DNA from: Butyrivibrio proteoclasticus B316
GTDB lineage: Bacteria > Bacillota > Clostridia > Lachnospirales > Lachnospiraceae
Assembly: GCF_000145035.1 (NCBI RefSeq)
Contig: NC_014387.1
Span: 938,276-1,002,275 of the forward strand
Direction: 5' to 3'
Length of the DNA stretch: 64,000 nucleotides
The number at the start of each line of letters is the position of its first letter. The first letter of the stretch is position 1. The position numbers and the translations under genes are program-made. Below the pieces are notes generated by a model. The model was not told the DNA's origin. It made no database searches and saw nothing but the letters and a program-made list of their open reading frames with translations. Shown here piece by piece: positions 50,467 through 59,576 of the stretch.

Positions 50467-52644
50467 GTGGGTTGGTTTGACGAGCAGATAAGGCAGAGAA
50501 CAAAGAGCGATCAGGAAGTATTTGAGGATTCCATATTTAATATGGCTTCCTCTGTTATTGGTGTCAAAGCCGTCAAGGACATTACTGATAGCCGCGTTGT
50601 GACCAAGGCTGCCATCGAAGAGATAATTAAATACTTTGGATATAAGCCGGAAACTGACTCCTTTAATCAGCTTGGAGAAGATATAGATCTGGCAAATATT
50701 CTGCGCCCATTTGGAATAATGTTCAGAGAAGTCACTCTGGATGAGGAGTGGACTAAGGAAGCTTATGGTCCAATGATCGGCAAGCTCAGATCCGACGGCA
50801 CTGTCATAGCTCTTTTACCTGGGAAATCTAAGGGCTACTATTATCAGGATTATAAGCTTGGCAAAAGAGTCAATGTGAGCAGAAAGGTGCTGGAGGATAT
50901 TGATCCACAGGCTATATGCTTTTATAAGCCTCTCCCGACCAAGAAGCTTGGAATACGCGACCTTATTATTTATATGAAGAACTGTCTGGATATTCCGGAT
51001 TTCATCGGCTATGTAATCCTGATGTCAATTGTTACTATTATAGGAATTATGGCGACTTCTCTTGTAGAAATCGTGTCCGGATATGTGGTTTCCATGCACA
51101 GCTATCCTATGCTGTTTGGAACGGCTATTTTCCTCTTTTCACTGGGAATTTCGGAGTTTATGATCGAAGCCAGCGCTGAACTTATTATGGAGAGGATTGA
51201 ACTCAAGACAGGAATAAATGTAGAAGCAGCGGTGATGAACAGGGTTTTAAATCTCCCTGCCGGGTTCTTTAGAAAGTATACCTCGGGAGAACTTGCGGCA
51301 AGGATCAATTCAGTCAAGGAGCTGTGCGAACTTATAATAGGAAACGCTGTAACAATGCCACTTGTCCTGGTGCTGTCCCTTGCGTATCTGTTTGAGATCA
51401 GGTCTTTTGCCCCTGCATTGGTTTTACCGGCGCTTGCGATAAATGTGATCTCTCTTATTTTTTCTTTGATCACAATATTTATACAGACCGGAATTACCCA
51501 GAAGGTTATGCAGTATGATGCGGAAGAAGACGGTATAACCTATGCTTTTATCAATGGTATCCAGAAAATCAAGCTTGCCGGAGCAGAGAAAAGAGCTTTT
51601 GCGAAATGGGCAAACTCTTTTAACGAAAGCGCAAACCTTCTCTATAGCCCGCCTACAGTTATCAAACTAAATAAGACTATCAATATGGCAATTGGCCTTG
51701 TCGGAACCCTGATAATCTATGCGATAGCTGTTAAAACAAATGTCAATGAGTCTGAGTACATGGCCTTTAATACAGCCTACGGCCTTTTGGGAGGCGCCTT
51801 TGCTTCTATATCATCGGTTGCGCTTCAGACTGCCAACATCAGACCAATCCTCAAACTGGCAGAGCCAATCCTTACTGAAATTCCGGAATCCAGCGAGGGG
51901 AAAGCTGTAATAAACAGAGTTAACGGTAATATTGAGCTGTCTAACGTCAGGTTCAAATATGATGAAAACGGCCCGGAGATTCTAAGAGGAGTATCGACCA
52001 GGATCAAAGCTGGGGAATATGTGGCAATTGTCGGTAAAACGGGATGCGGTAAGAGTACGCTCCTAAGACTCCTTCTGGGGTTCGAAGTGCCGACAAAGGG
52101 CGCTATTTACTATGATGGCAGGGATATCACCAAGATAGATATGACCAGCCTTCGCAGGAAAATAGGAACTGTCACCCAGAACGGATCTCTTTTTCAGGGA
52201 GATATTTATTCTAATATAGTAATAACTAATCCGCTCCTGACAGTGGATGATGCCTGGGAAGCCGCTGAGATTGCGGGAATTGCCGATGACATTCGCCAGA
52301 TGCCTATGGGAATGAATACCTTTGTGTCAGAAGGACAGGGCGGAATCTCTGGCGGACAGAAGCAGAGAATCATGATCGCGAGAGCTGTCGCTCCAAAGCC
52401 TAAGATCCTGATGCTGGATGAAGCCACAAGTGCACTTGATAATATCACGCAAAAGAAGGTTTCAGAGTCACTGGATAAACTTAAGTGCACCAGGATAGTT
52501 ATTGCGCACAGACTTTCTACTATTAAGAACTGCGACAGGATTCTTGTAATTGATGATGGTAAGATTGTGGAAGAGGGTAGGTACGAGGAACTTATGGAAA
52601 AAGAGGGGTACTTTGCCGAGCTTGTTAAGAGGCAGCAACTGTAG
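50467..52644 (+). CDS. Second NHLM-type ABC exporter without peptidase domain
   Basis: A 725-aa ABC half-transporter partner. Its N-terminal ~165 residues are not a C39 domain and lack its catalytic residues, but they resemble the extended cytoplasmic region of the ATP-binding protein that pairs with the peptidase exporter in NHLM systems. Six helices follow (from FIGYVILMSIVTIIGIMATS), then the ATPase with GKTGCGKST, ISGGQKQRIMIARA and ILMLDEATSALD. It begins with GTG at 50467, ten bases after GAGG. The two transporters probably form a heterodimer. Confidence 0.9.
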   Translation: MGWFDEQIRQRTKSDQEVFEDSIFNMASSVIGVKAVKDITDSRVVTKAAIEEIIKYFGYKPETDSFNQLGEDIDLANILRPFGIMFREVTLDEEWTKEAYGPMIGKLRSDGTVIALLPGKSKGYYYQDYKLGKRVNVSRKVLEDIDPQAICFYKPLPTKKLGIRDLIIYMKNCLDIPDFIGYVILMSIVTIIGIMATSLVEIVSGYVVSMHSYPMLFGTAIFLFSLGISEFMIEASAELIMERIELKTGINVEAAVMNRVLNLPAGFFRKYTSGELAARINSVKELCELIIGNAVTMPLVLVLSLAYLFEIRSFAPALVLPALAINVISLIFSLITIFIQTGITQKVMQYDAEEDGITYAFINGIQKIKLAGAEKRAFAKWANSFNESANLLYSPPTVIKLNKTINMAIGLVGTLIIYAIAVKTNVNESEYMAFNTAYGLLGGAFASISSVALQTANIRPILKLAEPILTEIPESSEGKAVINRVNGNIELSNVRFKYDENGPEILRGVSTRIKAGEYVAIVGKTGCGKSTLLRLLLGFEVPTKGAIYYDGRDITKIDMTSLRRKIGTVTQNGSLFQGDIYSNIVITNPLLTVDDAWEAAEIAGIADDIRQMPMGMNTFVSEGQGGISGGQKQRIMIARAVAPKPKILMLDEATSALDNITQKKVSESLDKLKCTRIVIAHRLSTIKNCDRILVIDDGKIVEEGRYEELMEKEGYFAELVKRQQL

Positions 52645-53085
52645 GTATAAGAATGCAGACAATAGATTGCACACAATTTAAATGTTGATCAGTATGTGAT
52701 AAGCAATCTAAAGTGTCGAATTTTTTATCAATTTGTCGGAAATTTTTGAATAAAATATGTGAAAGAGCTGTTTGTTAGTCAATTGAAATTAATATACAGC
52801 TCTTTTTTTGCGCATAAAATGAAAGAATGCGATAAATATGCGTGGTTTAACGATTGCATTAATTGAAATTGTGTTAAATGAATATTTATAAATGGATAAA
52901 AAGACGGCAAGACGGCAAAATAAGTGCGTTAACACGGATATATTAATAATGGAACGTTAATAATAATACGGCAAAAAGAAAATAACTATAAAAAATAAAT
53001 AAAAATTCTATAAATAAATACTTGTTTAATAGATAATTTCATATTATCATATCTCTGATGAAATTTTGTATTGGAGAGTTTTTTT
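52645..53085 (+). promoter_or_regulatory. 441-base gap between the exporter cluster and the polysaccharide operon
   Basis: The first half holds a terminator (52762-52809). The second half is very AT-rich with short repeats (agacggca twice near 52903-52918, then tacggcaaaaag) and presumably carries the promoter of the long surface-polysaccharide operon. I see no clear box pair. GGAGAG precedes the Wzz-like start at 53086. Confidence 0.5.
52762..52809 (+). terminator. Terminator of the exporter cluster
   Basis: The perfect 10-bp stem aaagagctgt/acagctcttt with a 24-base loop is followed by a run of seven T. Confidence 0.88.
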
Positions 53086-53841
53086 ATGACTGAATTCAAC
53101 TCAATTAGCGCAGTTCAAGAGGATGACGAGATTGATCTTGCTGAACTTTTTTTCGTTCTCAGACGTAAGATTTGGATAATTATTTCATGCGGACTGGTCG
53201 GTGCAACAATTGCATTATTATACACGATGTTTTTGATTAAACCTTTATACCAGTCATCATCAATGATTTACATTTTTTCGAAGACAACTACTGTTACATC
53301 AGCGATAGATCTTCAGATTGGTAAACAGCTTACCGTAGATTTTGAAATTCTGGGTAAGAGCAGACCTGTTCTTGAGAAGGTTATATCTGATCTGCAGCTT
53401 GATACAAGCTATGAATCACTTCTTAGCACAATTTCTGTTGAGAATCCAACTGATTCCAGAATCATCAAGATAGCAGTCAAGAATCAGGACCCGCAGCTCG
53501 CCTGTGATATAGCTAATAGCCTTGCTGAGAATCTTGCGGCGAGAGTTGCAGAAGTTACAGATACTACCAAGCCTTCATCTGTTGAACAGGCTGTACCTGC
53601 AATCAGACCTATTAGTCCTAGCAAGAGCAAGAACACAATGATGGGTGGAATGGTAGGAGTTTTACTTGCAATAGCAGTAATCCTTGTTATGTACTATAGC
53701 GATATGTCAATCAGAAGCGAGGATGACGTCAGGAAGTATCTCGGGCTTGGAACTCTTGCATCCGTTCCATTCGAGAAGAGCATTTCAGAGGGACATGAGT
53801 CCAAATCAACCAAGAAGAAAAAGGCCAAGAAGAAAAAATAA
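53086..53841 (+). CDS. Wzz/CpsC-type chain-length and kinase-activator protein
   Basis: A 251-aa membrane protein with two helices, IWIIISCGLVGATIALLYTM near the N terminus and MMGGMVGVLLAIAVILVMYY at about 185, framing an external domain, as in CpsC/YwqC. A proline-rich segment before the second helix (VPAIRPISPSKSKN) is typical. It activates the partner tyrosine kinase (57322) and sets polymer length. The lysine-rich C terminus (STKKKKAKKKK) is notable. GGAGAG before the ATG at 53086 sets the start. First gene of the polysaccharide operon; the sortase gene overlaps its stop by one base. Confidence 0.88.
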   Translation: MTEFNSISAVQEDDEIDLAELFFVLRRKIWIIISCGLVGATIALLYTMFLIKPLYQSSSMIYIFSKTTTVTSAIDLQIGKQLTVDFEILGKSRPVLEKVISDLQLDTSYESLLSTISVENPTDSRIIKIAVKNQDPQLACDIANSLAENLAARVAEVTDTTKPSSVEQAVPAIRPISPSKSKNTMMGGMVGVLLAIAVILVMYYSDMSIRSEDDVRKYLGLGTLASVPFEKSISEGHESKSTKKKKAKKKK

Positions 53842-54731
53842 TGAACAACGTAAGGAAATTTCTTTTAAGTTTACTAGTTATTACTTTGGCTGTTTCTGCC
53901 GGAGTTGGAAGTTATCTGTATACAGATTCCAGGAACAGTTCTGAAGAGATGAATGAGCTGTCTGTTGTTGCCCATAGCAATGCTGAGAATGATTCAGCGA
54001 CAGTTGCCAAGGCTTCTACAGGCACTGTGACTAAGACTTCAAGTGGAACTGCTAATAATGTTTCTGCAGAAACAGCTACTAACAATAATGTAGCTGGTAA
54101 TGGGACAACAGGAGCAGCCACAACTACGCAGAGCGGGAAACTACCTGTAGATATCCAGGCACTTCAGAAGGCTAATCCGGATATAGTAGCCTGGGTAACG
54201 GTTCCGGGAACAGTTATTGATTATCCTATTTGTCAGCATCCAACAGATGACAGTTATTATCTTAAGCATGGCCCTGAGGGAATGAAATCTTCCCACGGAT
54301 GCCCATTTATAGAGGTTTGTGATTCCAAGACATTTCAGGATTACAACACAGTTGTTTATGGTCACAATATGAATGATGGCTCAATGTTTGCCGGACTTCA
54401 TAAATTTGAAAATAAAAAGTTCCTTGATGAGCATAGAGAGATAACGGTTACTACTGCTGATCATGTAATGACCTATAAGATTTTTGCTGCGGTCATGTAC
54501 AGTGATAAATATATACCTTATTACTTCGATGATACCAAGAAGGCAGACAGAACGGCCTTCATCAAGTCTTTGAGTACAGATATTGTCAAGAAGAGGAGTA
54601 TTGTACTAAGTGATGAGAAGGTAACTGATGCTAACAAGGTTATTACCCTAAGTACCTGTGACAAGAAACTGCGTGACAAGAGATTTATTGTTGTTGGCGT
54701 TCTCAAACAAATCGACGGAGCAGATGTTTAA
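53841..54731 (+). CDS. Class B sortase
   Basis: A 296-aa membrane-anchored transpeptidase that links proteins to the cell wall. One N-terminal helix and a Thr/Asn/Ser-rich linker (about 30-100) precede the catalytic domain. Active-site residues: His in VYGHNMNDGSMF, Cys in ITLSTCD and Arg in KRFIVVG. The text between His and Cys is of class B type. The ATG overlaps the Wzz-like gene's stop (taATG). The likely substrate, with an SPRTG signal, is encoded two genes downstream. Confidence 0.92.
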   Translation: MNNVRKFLLSLLVITLAVSAGVGSYLYTDSRNSSEEMNELSVVAHSNAENDSATVAKASTGTVTKTSSGTANNVSAETATNNNVAGNGTTGAATTTQSGKLPVDIQALQKANPDIVAWVTVPGTVIDYPICQHPTDDSYYLKHGPEGMKSSHGCPFIEVCDSKTFQDYNTVVYGHNMNDGSMFAGLHKFENKKFLDEHREITVTTADHVMTYKIFAAVMYSDKYIPYYFDDTKKADRTAFIKSLSTDIVKKRSIVLSDEKVTDANKVITLSTCDKKLRDKRFIVVGVLKQIDGADV

Positions 54732-54737
54732 CCAGAT

Positions 54738-55751
54738 ATGAAGAACAGGAGATCGTTAGTAAAGTTTATACCCCTTTTGTTTATCGTTTTACTGGTGGCG
54801 TATATGACTGGTGAGACTATTGCCAATAATAAGAACGCCGAAGCGGTCAAACGAATGGAGGGTAGTTCTGCTGATGAAGCAACTGTAGCAGGTGCCAGCA
54901 GACCTTACGAGAGAGATAGCTTTGATGGGAGCATTCTATATGGTGACAACAGATATGAAGCTAATTCTCATATAGATACAGTTTTATTCCTCGGGATTGA
55001 CAGTAGCAGTCAGGAGAGAGAAGGCGTTGGAATTACAGAGGGCGGTAGAAGTGATACCATCATACTCTTTGTAATAGACAATGACAAACAGCTTATCACA
55101 CCACTTGAGATCAATAGAGATACCATGGTGGATGTTGATATATATGACAATGATGGAAATTATCTTGCCCAGGGTGTTGAACAGCTGACAATGCAGTATG
55201 CATACGGCAATACACCGCAGAAAGCCAGCAACCTCACAAGAGATAAGGTATCTGACCTCCTCGGCAGAAAGAGGATAGGCAGTGTGATCTCACTTACTAT
55301 GGATGGCATTGAACCAATAGTTGACTCCATAGGCGGTGTGGAACTGACATTACAGTCTGATGAAACAGATATTGATCCATCATATAAGGCAGGCAAGACC
55401 ATCCACTTGGATGGAGCGACTGCTAAGGCCTTTGTCCACAACAGAGATGTGGAAGTAAGAGGCAGTAATATTTCCAGAATGTCCAGACAGACCCAGTTCA
55501 TGCTGGCTATGTTCCAGACGATCAAGAGTCAGGGCAGTTCCATTGTAGAGACAATGGAGGAGGCTGCAGGAGATTATCTCTATGAGGATATCGATGCAGA
55601 CAGCGTCGATCACATGACTCATTATGACTATTCCGGAGAAGTCTTAAACCTTCCGGGAGAGAATGTGGAGAGCGGAATCCACGACGAATTTTATGTAGAT
55701 GATGACAAGTTAACAGAGCTTATATTGGACCTGTTTTATATCAGGTCTTAA
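54738..55751 (+). CDS. LytR-CpsA-Psr (LCP) family phosphotransferase
   Basis: A 337-aa enzyme of the family that attaches anionic polymers or capsule to peptidoglycan. It has a membrane anchor (FIPLLFIVLLVAYMTGETI) and the LCP core TVLFLGIDSSS, GGRSDTIILFVIDN, TPLEINRDTMVDV with the key Asp and Arg residues, and later HNRDVEVRGSNISR. It begins six bases after the sortase stop, within the operon. It probably transfers the polysaccharide made by the downstream genes. Confidence 0.92.
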   Translation: MKNRRSLVKFIPLLFIVLLVAYMTGETIANNKNAEAVKRMEGSSADEATVAGASRPYERDSFDGSILYGDNRYEANSHIDTVLFLGIDSSSQEREGVGITEGGRSDTIILFVIDNDKQLITPLEINRDTMVDVDIYDNDGNYLAQGVEQLTMQYAYGNTPQKASNLTRDKVSDLLGRKRIGSVISLTMDGIEPIVDSIGGVELTLQSDETDIDPSYKAGKTIHLDGATAKAFVHNRDVEVRGSNISRMSRQTQFMLAMFQTIKSQGSSIVETMEEAAGDYLYEDIDADSVDHMTHYDYSGEVLNLPGENVESGIHDEFYVDDDKLTELILDLFYIRS

Positions 55752-55819
55752 GCCTATGTTTTAACTTTGTATCAAATAGTAAGGACAACAAGATTTTAAC
55801 TTACAGGGAGAGGAAAAGT

Positions 55820-56500
55820 ATGAGGAAAAATGTTTTAGTAAGTGCTGCAATAGCAGTAGTACTGATGGCTAATGTGATCTTCTCAGTAGATGCACAGGCA
55901 GTCAGCAGAACAACAACAACAGAGCTTGGAGGAACAGGACGTAGCGTGGAAGAGGCAATCAACCTTGATCCTCAGGTCCTCGGTGCAAGAAGGTCAGCAA
56001 CTACAAATACACAGGGTGTTACATTAGGAGAGATCACAGATCCTAACGCTCTGGCTGCACTTTCTAACCTTGAGATTTTTGCCAAGCTTATAAGTGATTA
56101 TACACACACACAGGTTAAAGCAAGCGAGCTTGCTATTCTTGATTCTATGGAGGTTACTCCACAGGCAGGAGTTACAATTTCTGCTCAGAGTCCTCTTTAT
56201 GTCTCATTTAGTTTCCCGGCTATTACAGCTAAGTCTGAAGTTTATGTACTTCACTATGGCAAGAACGGATGGGAGATTGTTCCTGGAACAGTAGTTGAAG
56301 GAAAGATTGTTGGTGCGTTTTCATCACTTTCTCCTGTAGCTATTGTAGCTAAGAAGAATACTCTTAATGGTTCAGTTCTCGGTGCAAACAGAAAGACATC
56401 TCCAAGAACAGGAGATAATTTCTGGCTCATTATTATCGCTGGAGCCGGAGTCGTTGCAATGTCTGCAATTGGACTTCAGAAGAAATATTTACATGATTGA
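55820..56500 (+). CDS. Secreted protein with C-terminal SPRTG sorting signal
   Basis: A 226-aa protein with a Sec signal peptide (VLVSAAIAVVLMANVIFSVDA) and a C-terminal sorting signal: SPRTGD, a hydrophobic stretch (FWLIIIAGAGVVAMSAIGL) and a basic end (QKKYLHD). SPxTG-type motifs are used by class B sortases such as that of Clostridioides difficile, and such a sortase gene lies in the same operon. The motif VLGA-R/N occurs both near the mature N terminus and before SPRTG. The middle looks beta-rich. Function unknown; a wall anchor point for the polysaccharide machinery is a guess. Confidence 0.82.
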   Translation: MRKNVLVSAAIAVVLMANVIFSVDAQAVSRTTTTELGGTGRSVEEAINLDPQVLGARRSATTNTQGVTLGEITDPNALAALSNLEIFAKLISDYTHTQVKASELAILDSMEVTPQAGVTISAQSPLYVSFSFPAITAKSEVYVLHYGKNGWEIVPGTVVEGKIVGAFSSLSPVAIVAKKNTLNGSVLGANRKTSPRTGDNFWLIIIAGAGVVAMSAIGLQKKYLHD

Positions 56501-57335
56501 TTTTCATAAGCCCGTCGTCGGACTTGCAGATCTTCACAGCCACATTGTTCCATTCGTGGACGATGGGGCTGAAGATTATGAGGAAGCTCAGGAACTTATC
56601 AGGGAGGAGTACTCTCAGGGAGTTCGCTTTCTGGTCATGACAGTTCACCTTAGAAATGGAATGTTTGAATCACCAATCAGTAAGGCATCGAGACATTTCG
56701 AGGAATTAAAGAGCTGGCTTAAGACAACAGATATGAGTGATATGGAACTCATCCTCAGCCGTGAGTATTACTGCGATAATAGATTTATGGCATTACTGGG
56801 CGGATATGTAAGAGGCGATGAAGAGATTACATTCGATGGCAAGAAATATGTTCCAAGGGATGAAATAAGACCTTTTGGCAGACATAAATGCATTCTATTA
56901 GAGTTTTCTTCTAACAGGATGCAAGATAGTGAATTTGAAATATTTATCCAGAAAGCTTCGCAGGCAGGACTTACGCCTATAATAGCTCATGCTGAGCGTT
57001 GTCCTGCTGTGCAGGATAGACCTACGATTGTTTACAGGATGAAAGAGCAGCGAGCTTTTGTTCAGGTAAATTGCGAGTCACTTTTATCAGGAACGAGGAC
57101 CAAAGAGGCAATTGTTGCCCAGGGACTTGTCAAACATAATATGGCAGATTTGGTTTCATCAGATTGTCATAATCTGAAAGATCGCCTGCCTGAAATAAAA
57201 AAATGTTATGCATTTATTAAAAAGAAATATGGCATAAAAGCTGCAGATGAGCTGATGCGAGAAAAGGCACTTTCGCTTATCTATGGTGATGAAGTAGGCA
57301 ATTGTAAGGAGTTATTTGTAAATGTTAGAAATTAA
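56493..57335 (+). CDS. CpsB/YwqE-type PHP tyrosine phosphatase
   Basis: A 280-aa PHP-family metallophosphatase that removes phosphate from the CpsD-type kinase. Metal-binding motifs are LADLHSHIVPFVDDGA at the start, AHAERCP in the middle and VSSDCHN near residue 230. The ATG overlaps the previous stop by eight bases; the frame back to 56367 lies inside the SPRTG gene and is rejected. The kinase gene begins 14 bases before this gene ends. Confidence 0.92.
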   Translation: MIDFHKPVVGLADLHSHIVPFVDDGAEDYEEAQELIREEYSQGVRFLVMTVHLRNGMFESPISKASRHFEELKSWLKTTDMSDMELILSREYYCDNRFMALLGGYVRGDEEITFDGKKYVPRDEIRPFGRHKCILLEFSSNRMQDSEFEIFIQKASQAGLTPIIAHAERCPAVQDRPTIVYRMKEQRAFVQVNCESLLSGTRTKEAIVAQGLVKHNMADLVSSDCHNLKDRLPEIKKCYAFIKKKYGIKAADELMREKALSLIYGDEVGNCKELFVNVRN

Positions 57336-58047
57336 GCTTGAGAAAAAAGAACTTCCTTTTGCTATGGCAGAGGAAATCAAGAATCTGAGAACAGGTATCA
57401 GCTTTAGCGGAGAGAATCTAAAAACAATTCTGTTTACAAGCTGTACCCCCAATGAAGGAAAGAGCACAATTGCTCTTGAGACTGTAAGGTCCTTTGCTGA
57501 ACTTGGTAAGAAAGCTCTTTATATTGACTGTGACCTTAGAAAATCAATCTTCAACAGCAGAGTTGTAGAAGGTAAGCCTAAATATGGACTTACACATTTC
57601 CTCACAGGTCAGTGCAAACTTGAGAATATCATTTACAGAAACGTCGATAAAGAAGATGATATACACTTTGATTTGATTCCTGCAGGCCCTGTAAGCAACA
57701 GCCCTACAGAGCTTGTGGCATCAGACAAATTTAAAGATACACTAAAAAAACTCCGTGATGAGTATGACATCATAATAATCGATACACCTCCTCTTGCATC
57801 AGTCGGTGATGCAGCAATCATTGGAGCTATGGTTGATGGATCAATCCTTGTAGTGGAAGCAGGCAATGCCGACTACAGGCTTGTTCAGAAAGTTAGAGAT
57901 AAGCTTGCTACATCAGGATCCAGAATACTAGGCGTTGTTCTTAATAAAGTTGATAAGTCTAACAAAAGCTATGGATACTATAAGCGTGGCTATGGTTATG
58001 GATATGGTTATGGCTACGGATACGGGTATGGACATAGCGAACAGTAA
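57322..58047 (+). CDS. CpsD/YwqD-type bacterial tyrosine kinase with YG-repeat tail
   Basis: A 241-aa BY-kinase. Walker A is SCTPNEGKSTIALE, Walker A' ALYIDCDLR and Walker B IIIIDTPPLAS. The C-terminal autophosphorylation cluster is unusually regular: after YGYYKRG comes a perfect YG dipeptide run of about nine units ending GHSEQ. Phosphorylation there controls polymer synthesis through the Wzz-like partner and is reversed by the PHP phosphatase. AAGGAG lies ten bases before the ATG. Confidence 0.94.
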   Translation: MLEIKLEKKELPFAMAEEIKNLRTGISFSGENLKTILFTSCTPNEGKSTIALETVRSFAELGKKALYIDCDLRKSIFNSRVVEGKPKYGLTHFLTGQCKLENIIYRNVDKEDDIHFDLIPAGPVSNSPTELVASDKFKDTLKKLRDEYDIIIIDTPPLASVGDAAIIGAMVDGSILVVEAGNADYRLVQKVRDKLATSGSRILGVVLNKVDKSNKSYGYYKRGYGYGYGYGYGYGYGHSEQ

Positions 58048-58220
58048 ATTGGTGATTATTCTATAGAATTTATCCAAATAAAGTTAAATGAATAAACTTA
58101 CTTTATAACGTACATTTTATGTATGTTGAGTTTTGTGTGCTCAAAAATCGATATTGATAAGAACTATTGGTGTAAAAGATAAACGGAAAAACATAGATAT
58201 ATCCAGGGAGGAGAAAAGTC

Positions 58221-59576
58221 GTGGGGAGACCGGAAAAACAGAAATTATTAATATATGCACATTACTATGCACCGGATGTTGCTTCTACGGGGCAGCTATT
58301 ACAGGACATGGCTGAGGGAATGCTTGATGTGTTTGATGTCACAGTTATTTGTACTGTTCCTTCATATGGTGGTAAGGTAAGTCCTGAGTATAAAGATAAA
58401 AAGTTCTATGAGGAGAATATTAATGGTGTTAAGGTAATCAGAATTTCTGTTCCTGAATTTACCAAGAGCAATAAAATATCTCGCATTAGGAATTTATTTG
58501 CTTATTATTTTGGTGCCAAGAAAGCTACCAAAATGGTAGGGCATCAGGATTTTATCTTCACAATTTCGCAGCCTCCAATCCTTGGTGGAATGTTAGGAGT
58601 TTTTGGAAAGAAAGTTTTGAAAAACTCAGAAGGCGGCTCTCCTCTATTTGTATATTGTATTCAGGATTTTAATCCTGAACAGGTAATAGCTACTGGATAT
58701 GTTAAGTTCAAATCAATCATAAAGATAGCTAAATGGATGGATAACAGAAGTTGTGTCAAATCTGACCTTGTTGTAACAGTAGGAAGAGATCTTGAACAGA
58801 CTCTTGTTCATAGATTTGGAAACAAAAAGGTTCCCAATCATACAATTATCAACAACTGGGTTGATGAAAAAGAGATACACCCTCTTTCTGCTGATAGCGA
58901 AGGCGTTGAAGAGTTTAATAAGACCTATGGTCTTGAGAACAAATTCGTCATCATGTATTCCGGAAATATAGGATTATATTATGATCTTGATGGCCTTATT
59001 GAAGTTATGGCTAAGTTTAACGGAGCTAAAACTCCTGACGGAAGGGAAGTTTGCTTTGCCTTTGTTGGAGCAGGCGCAATGCTCAAGAAGTTAGAAGAGT
59101 ATAAGGAAGAGCATTCTCTTAATAATATTGTATTTATTCCATATCAGGACAAGGATAAGTTAATTTATTCCTTAAATGCTGCGGATGTTCATTGGTGCGT
59201 AAGTGCTAAAGGAATTAAGGGAGTTTCTTGCCCTTCTAAATTCTATGGAATAGCAGGTGTTGGCAAGCCAGTAATCGGTGTTCTTGAGAAAGGCGCTGAG
59301 ATTGAAATGCTCATAGATGAAATTGGCTGTGGCAAACTTGCAGAACCGGGAGATTATGATACCATAGAGGAGATTGTCAACTGGTTCATATCTAATGCAG
59401 ATAGCTCTGAATTGGCTGAAATGGGAAGAAAAGCTCATGATTACCTCATGGGACATCTTACCAAGAACCTGTCAATCAATAAGTACAAGAAAGCGATGTT
59501 GACTTATGAACAGCAATTACTTCAAACTTCTGTTGAAACTACAGAAGGTGAAATACGGAAAGAAATTACTGCTTAA
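58221..59576 (+). CDS. Glycosyltransferase family 4 (WbuB-like)
   Basis: A 451-aa GT-B-fold glycosyltransferase. The N terminus LLIYAHYYAPDVASTGQLLQ and VTVICTVPSYGGKV, and the nucleotide-sugar region VIMYSGNIGLYYDLDGLIE and FVGAGAMLKKLEE, are as in WbuB/WcaI-like enzymes of repeat-unit synthesis. It starts with GTG at 58221 behind a strong GGGAGGAG. Donor and acceptor cannot be told. A 173-base gap separates it from the kinase gene. Confidence 0.9.
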   Translation: MGRPEKQKLLIYAHYYAPDVASTGQLLQDMAEGMLDVFDVTVICTVPSYGGKVSPEYKDKKFYEENINGVKVIRISVPEFTKSNKISRIRNLFAYYFGAKKATKMVGHQDFIFTISQPPILGGMLGVFGKKVLKNSEGGSPLFVYCIQDFNPEQVIATGYVKFKSIIKIAKWMDNRSCVKSDLVVTVGRDLEQTLVHRFGNKKVPNHTIINNWVDEKEIHPLSADSEGVEEFNKTYGLENKFVIMYSGNIGLYYDLDGLIEVMAKFNGAKTPDGREVCFAFVGAGAMLKKLEEYKEEHSLNNIVFIPYQDKDKLIYSLNAADVHWCVSAKGIKGVSCPSKFYGIAGVGKPVIGVLEKGAEIEMLIDEIGCGKLAEPGDYDTIEEIVNWFISNADSSELAEMGRKAHDYLMGHLTKNLSINKYKKAMLTYEQQLLQTSVETTEGEIRKEITA

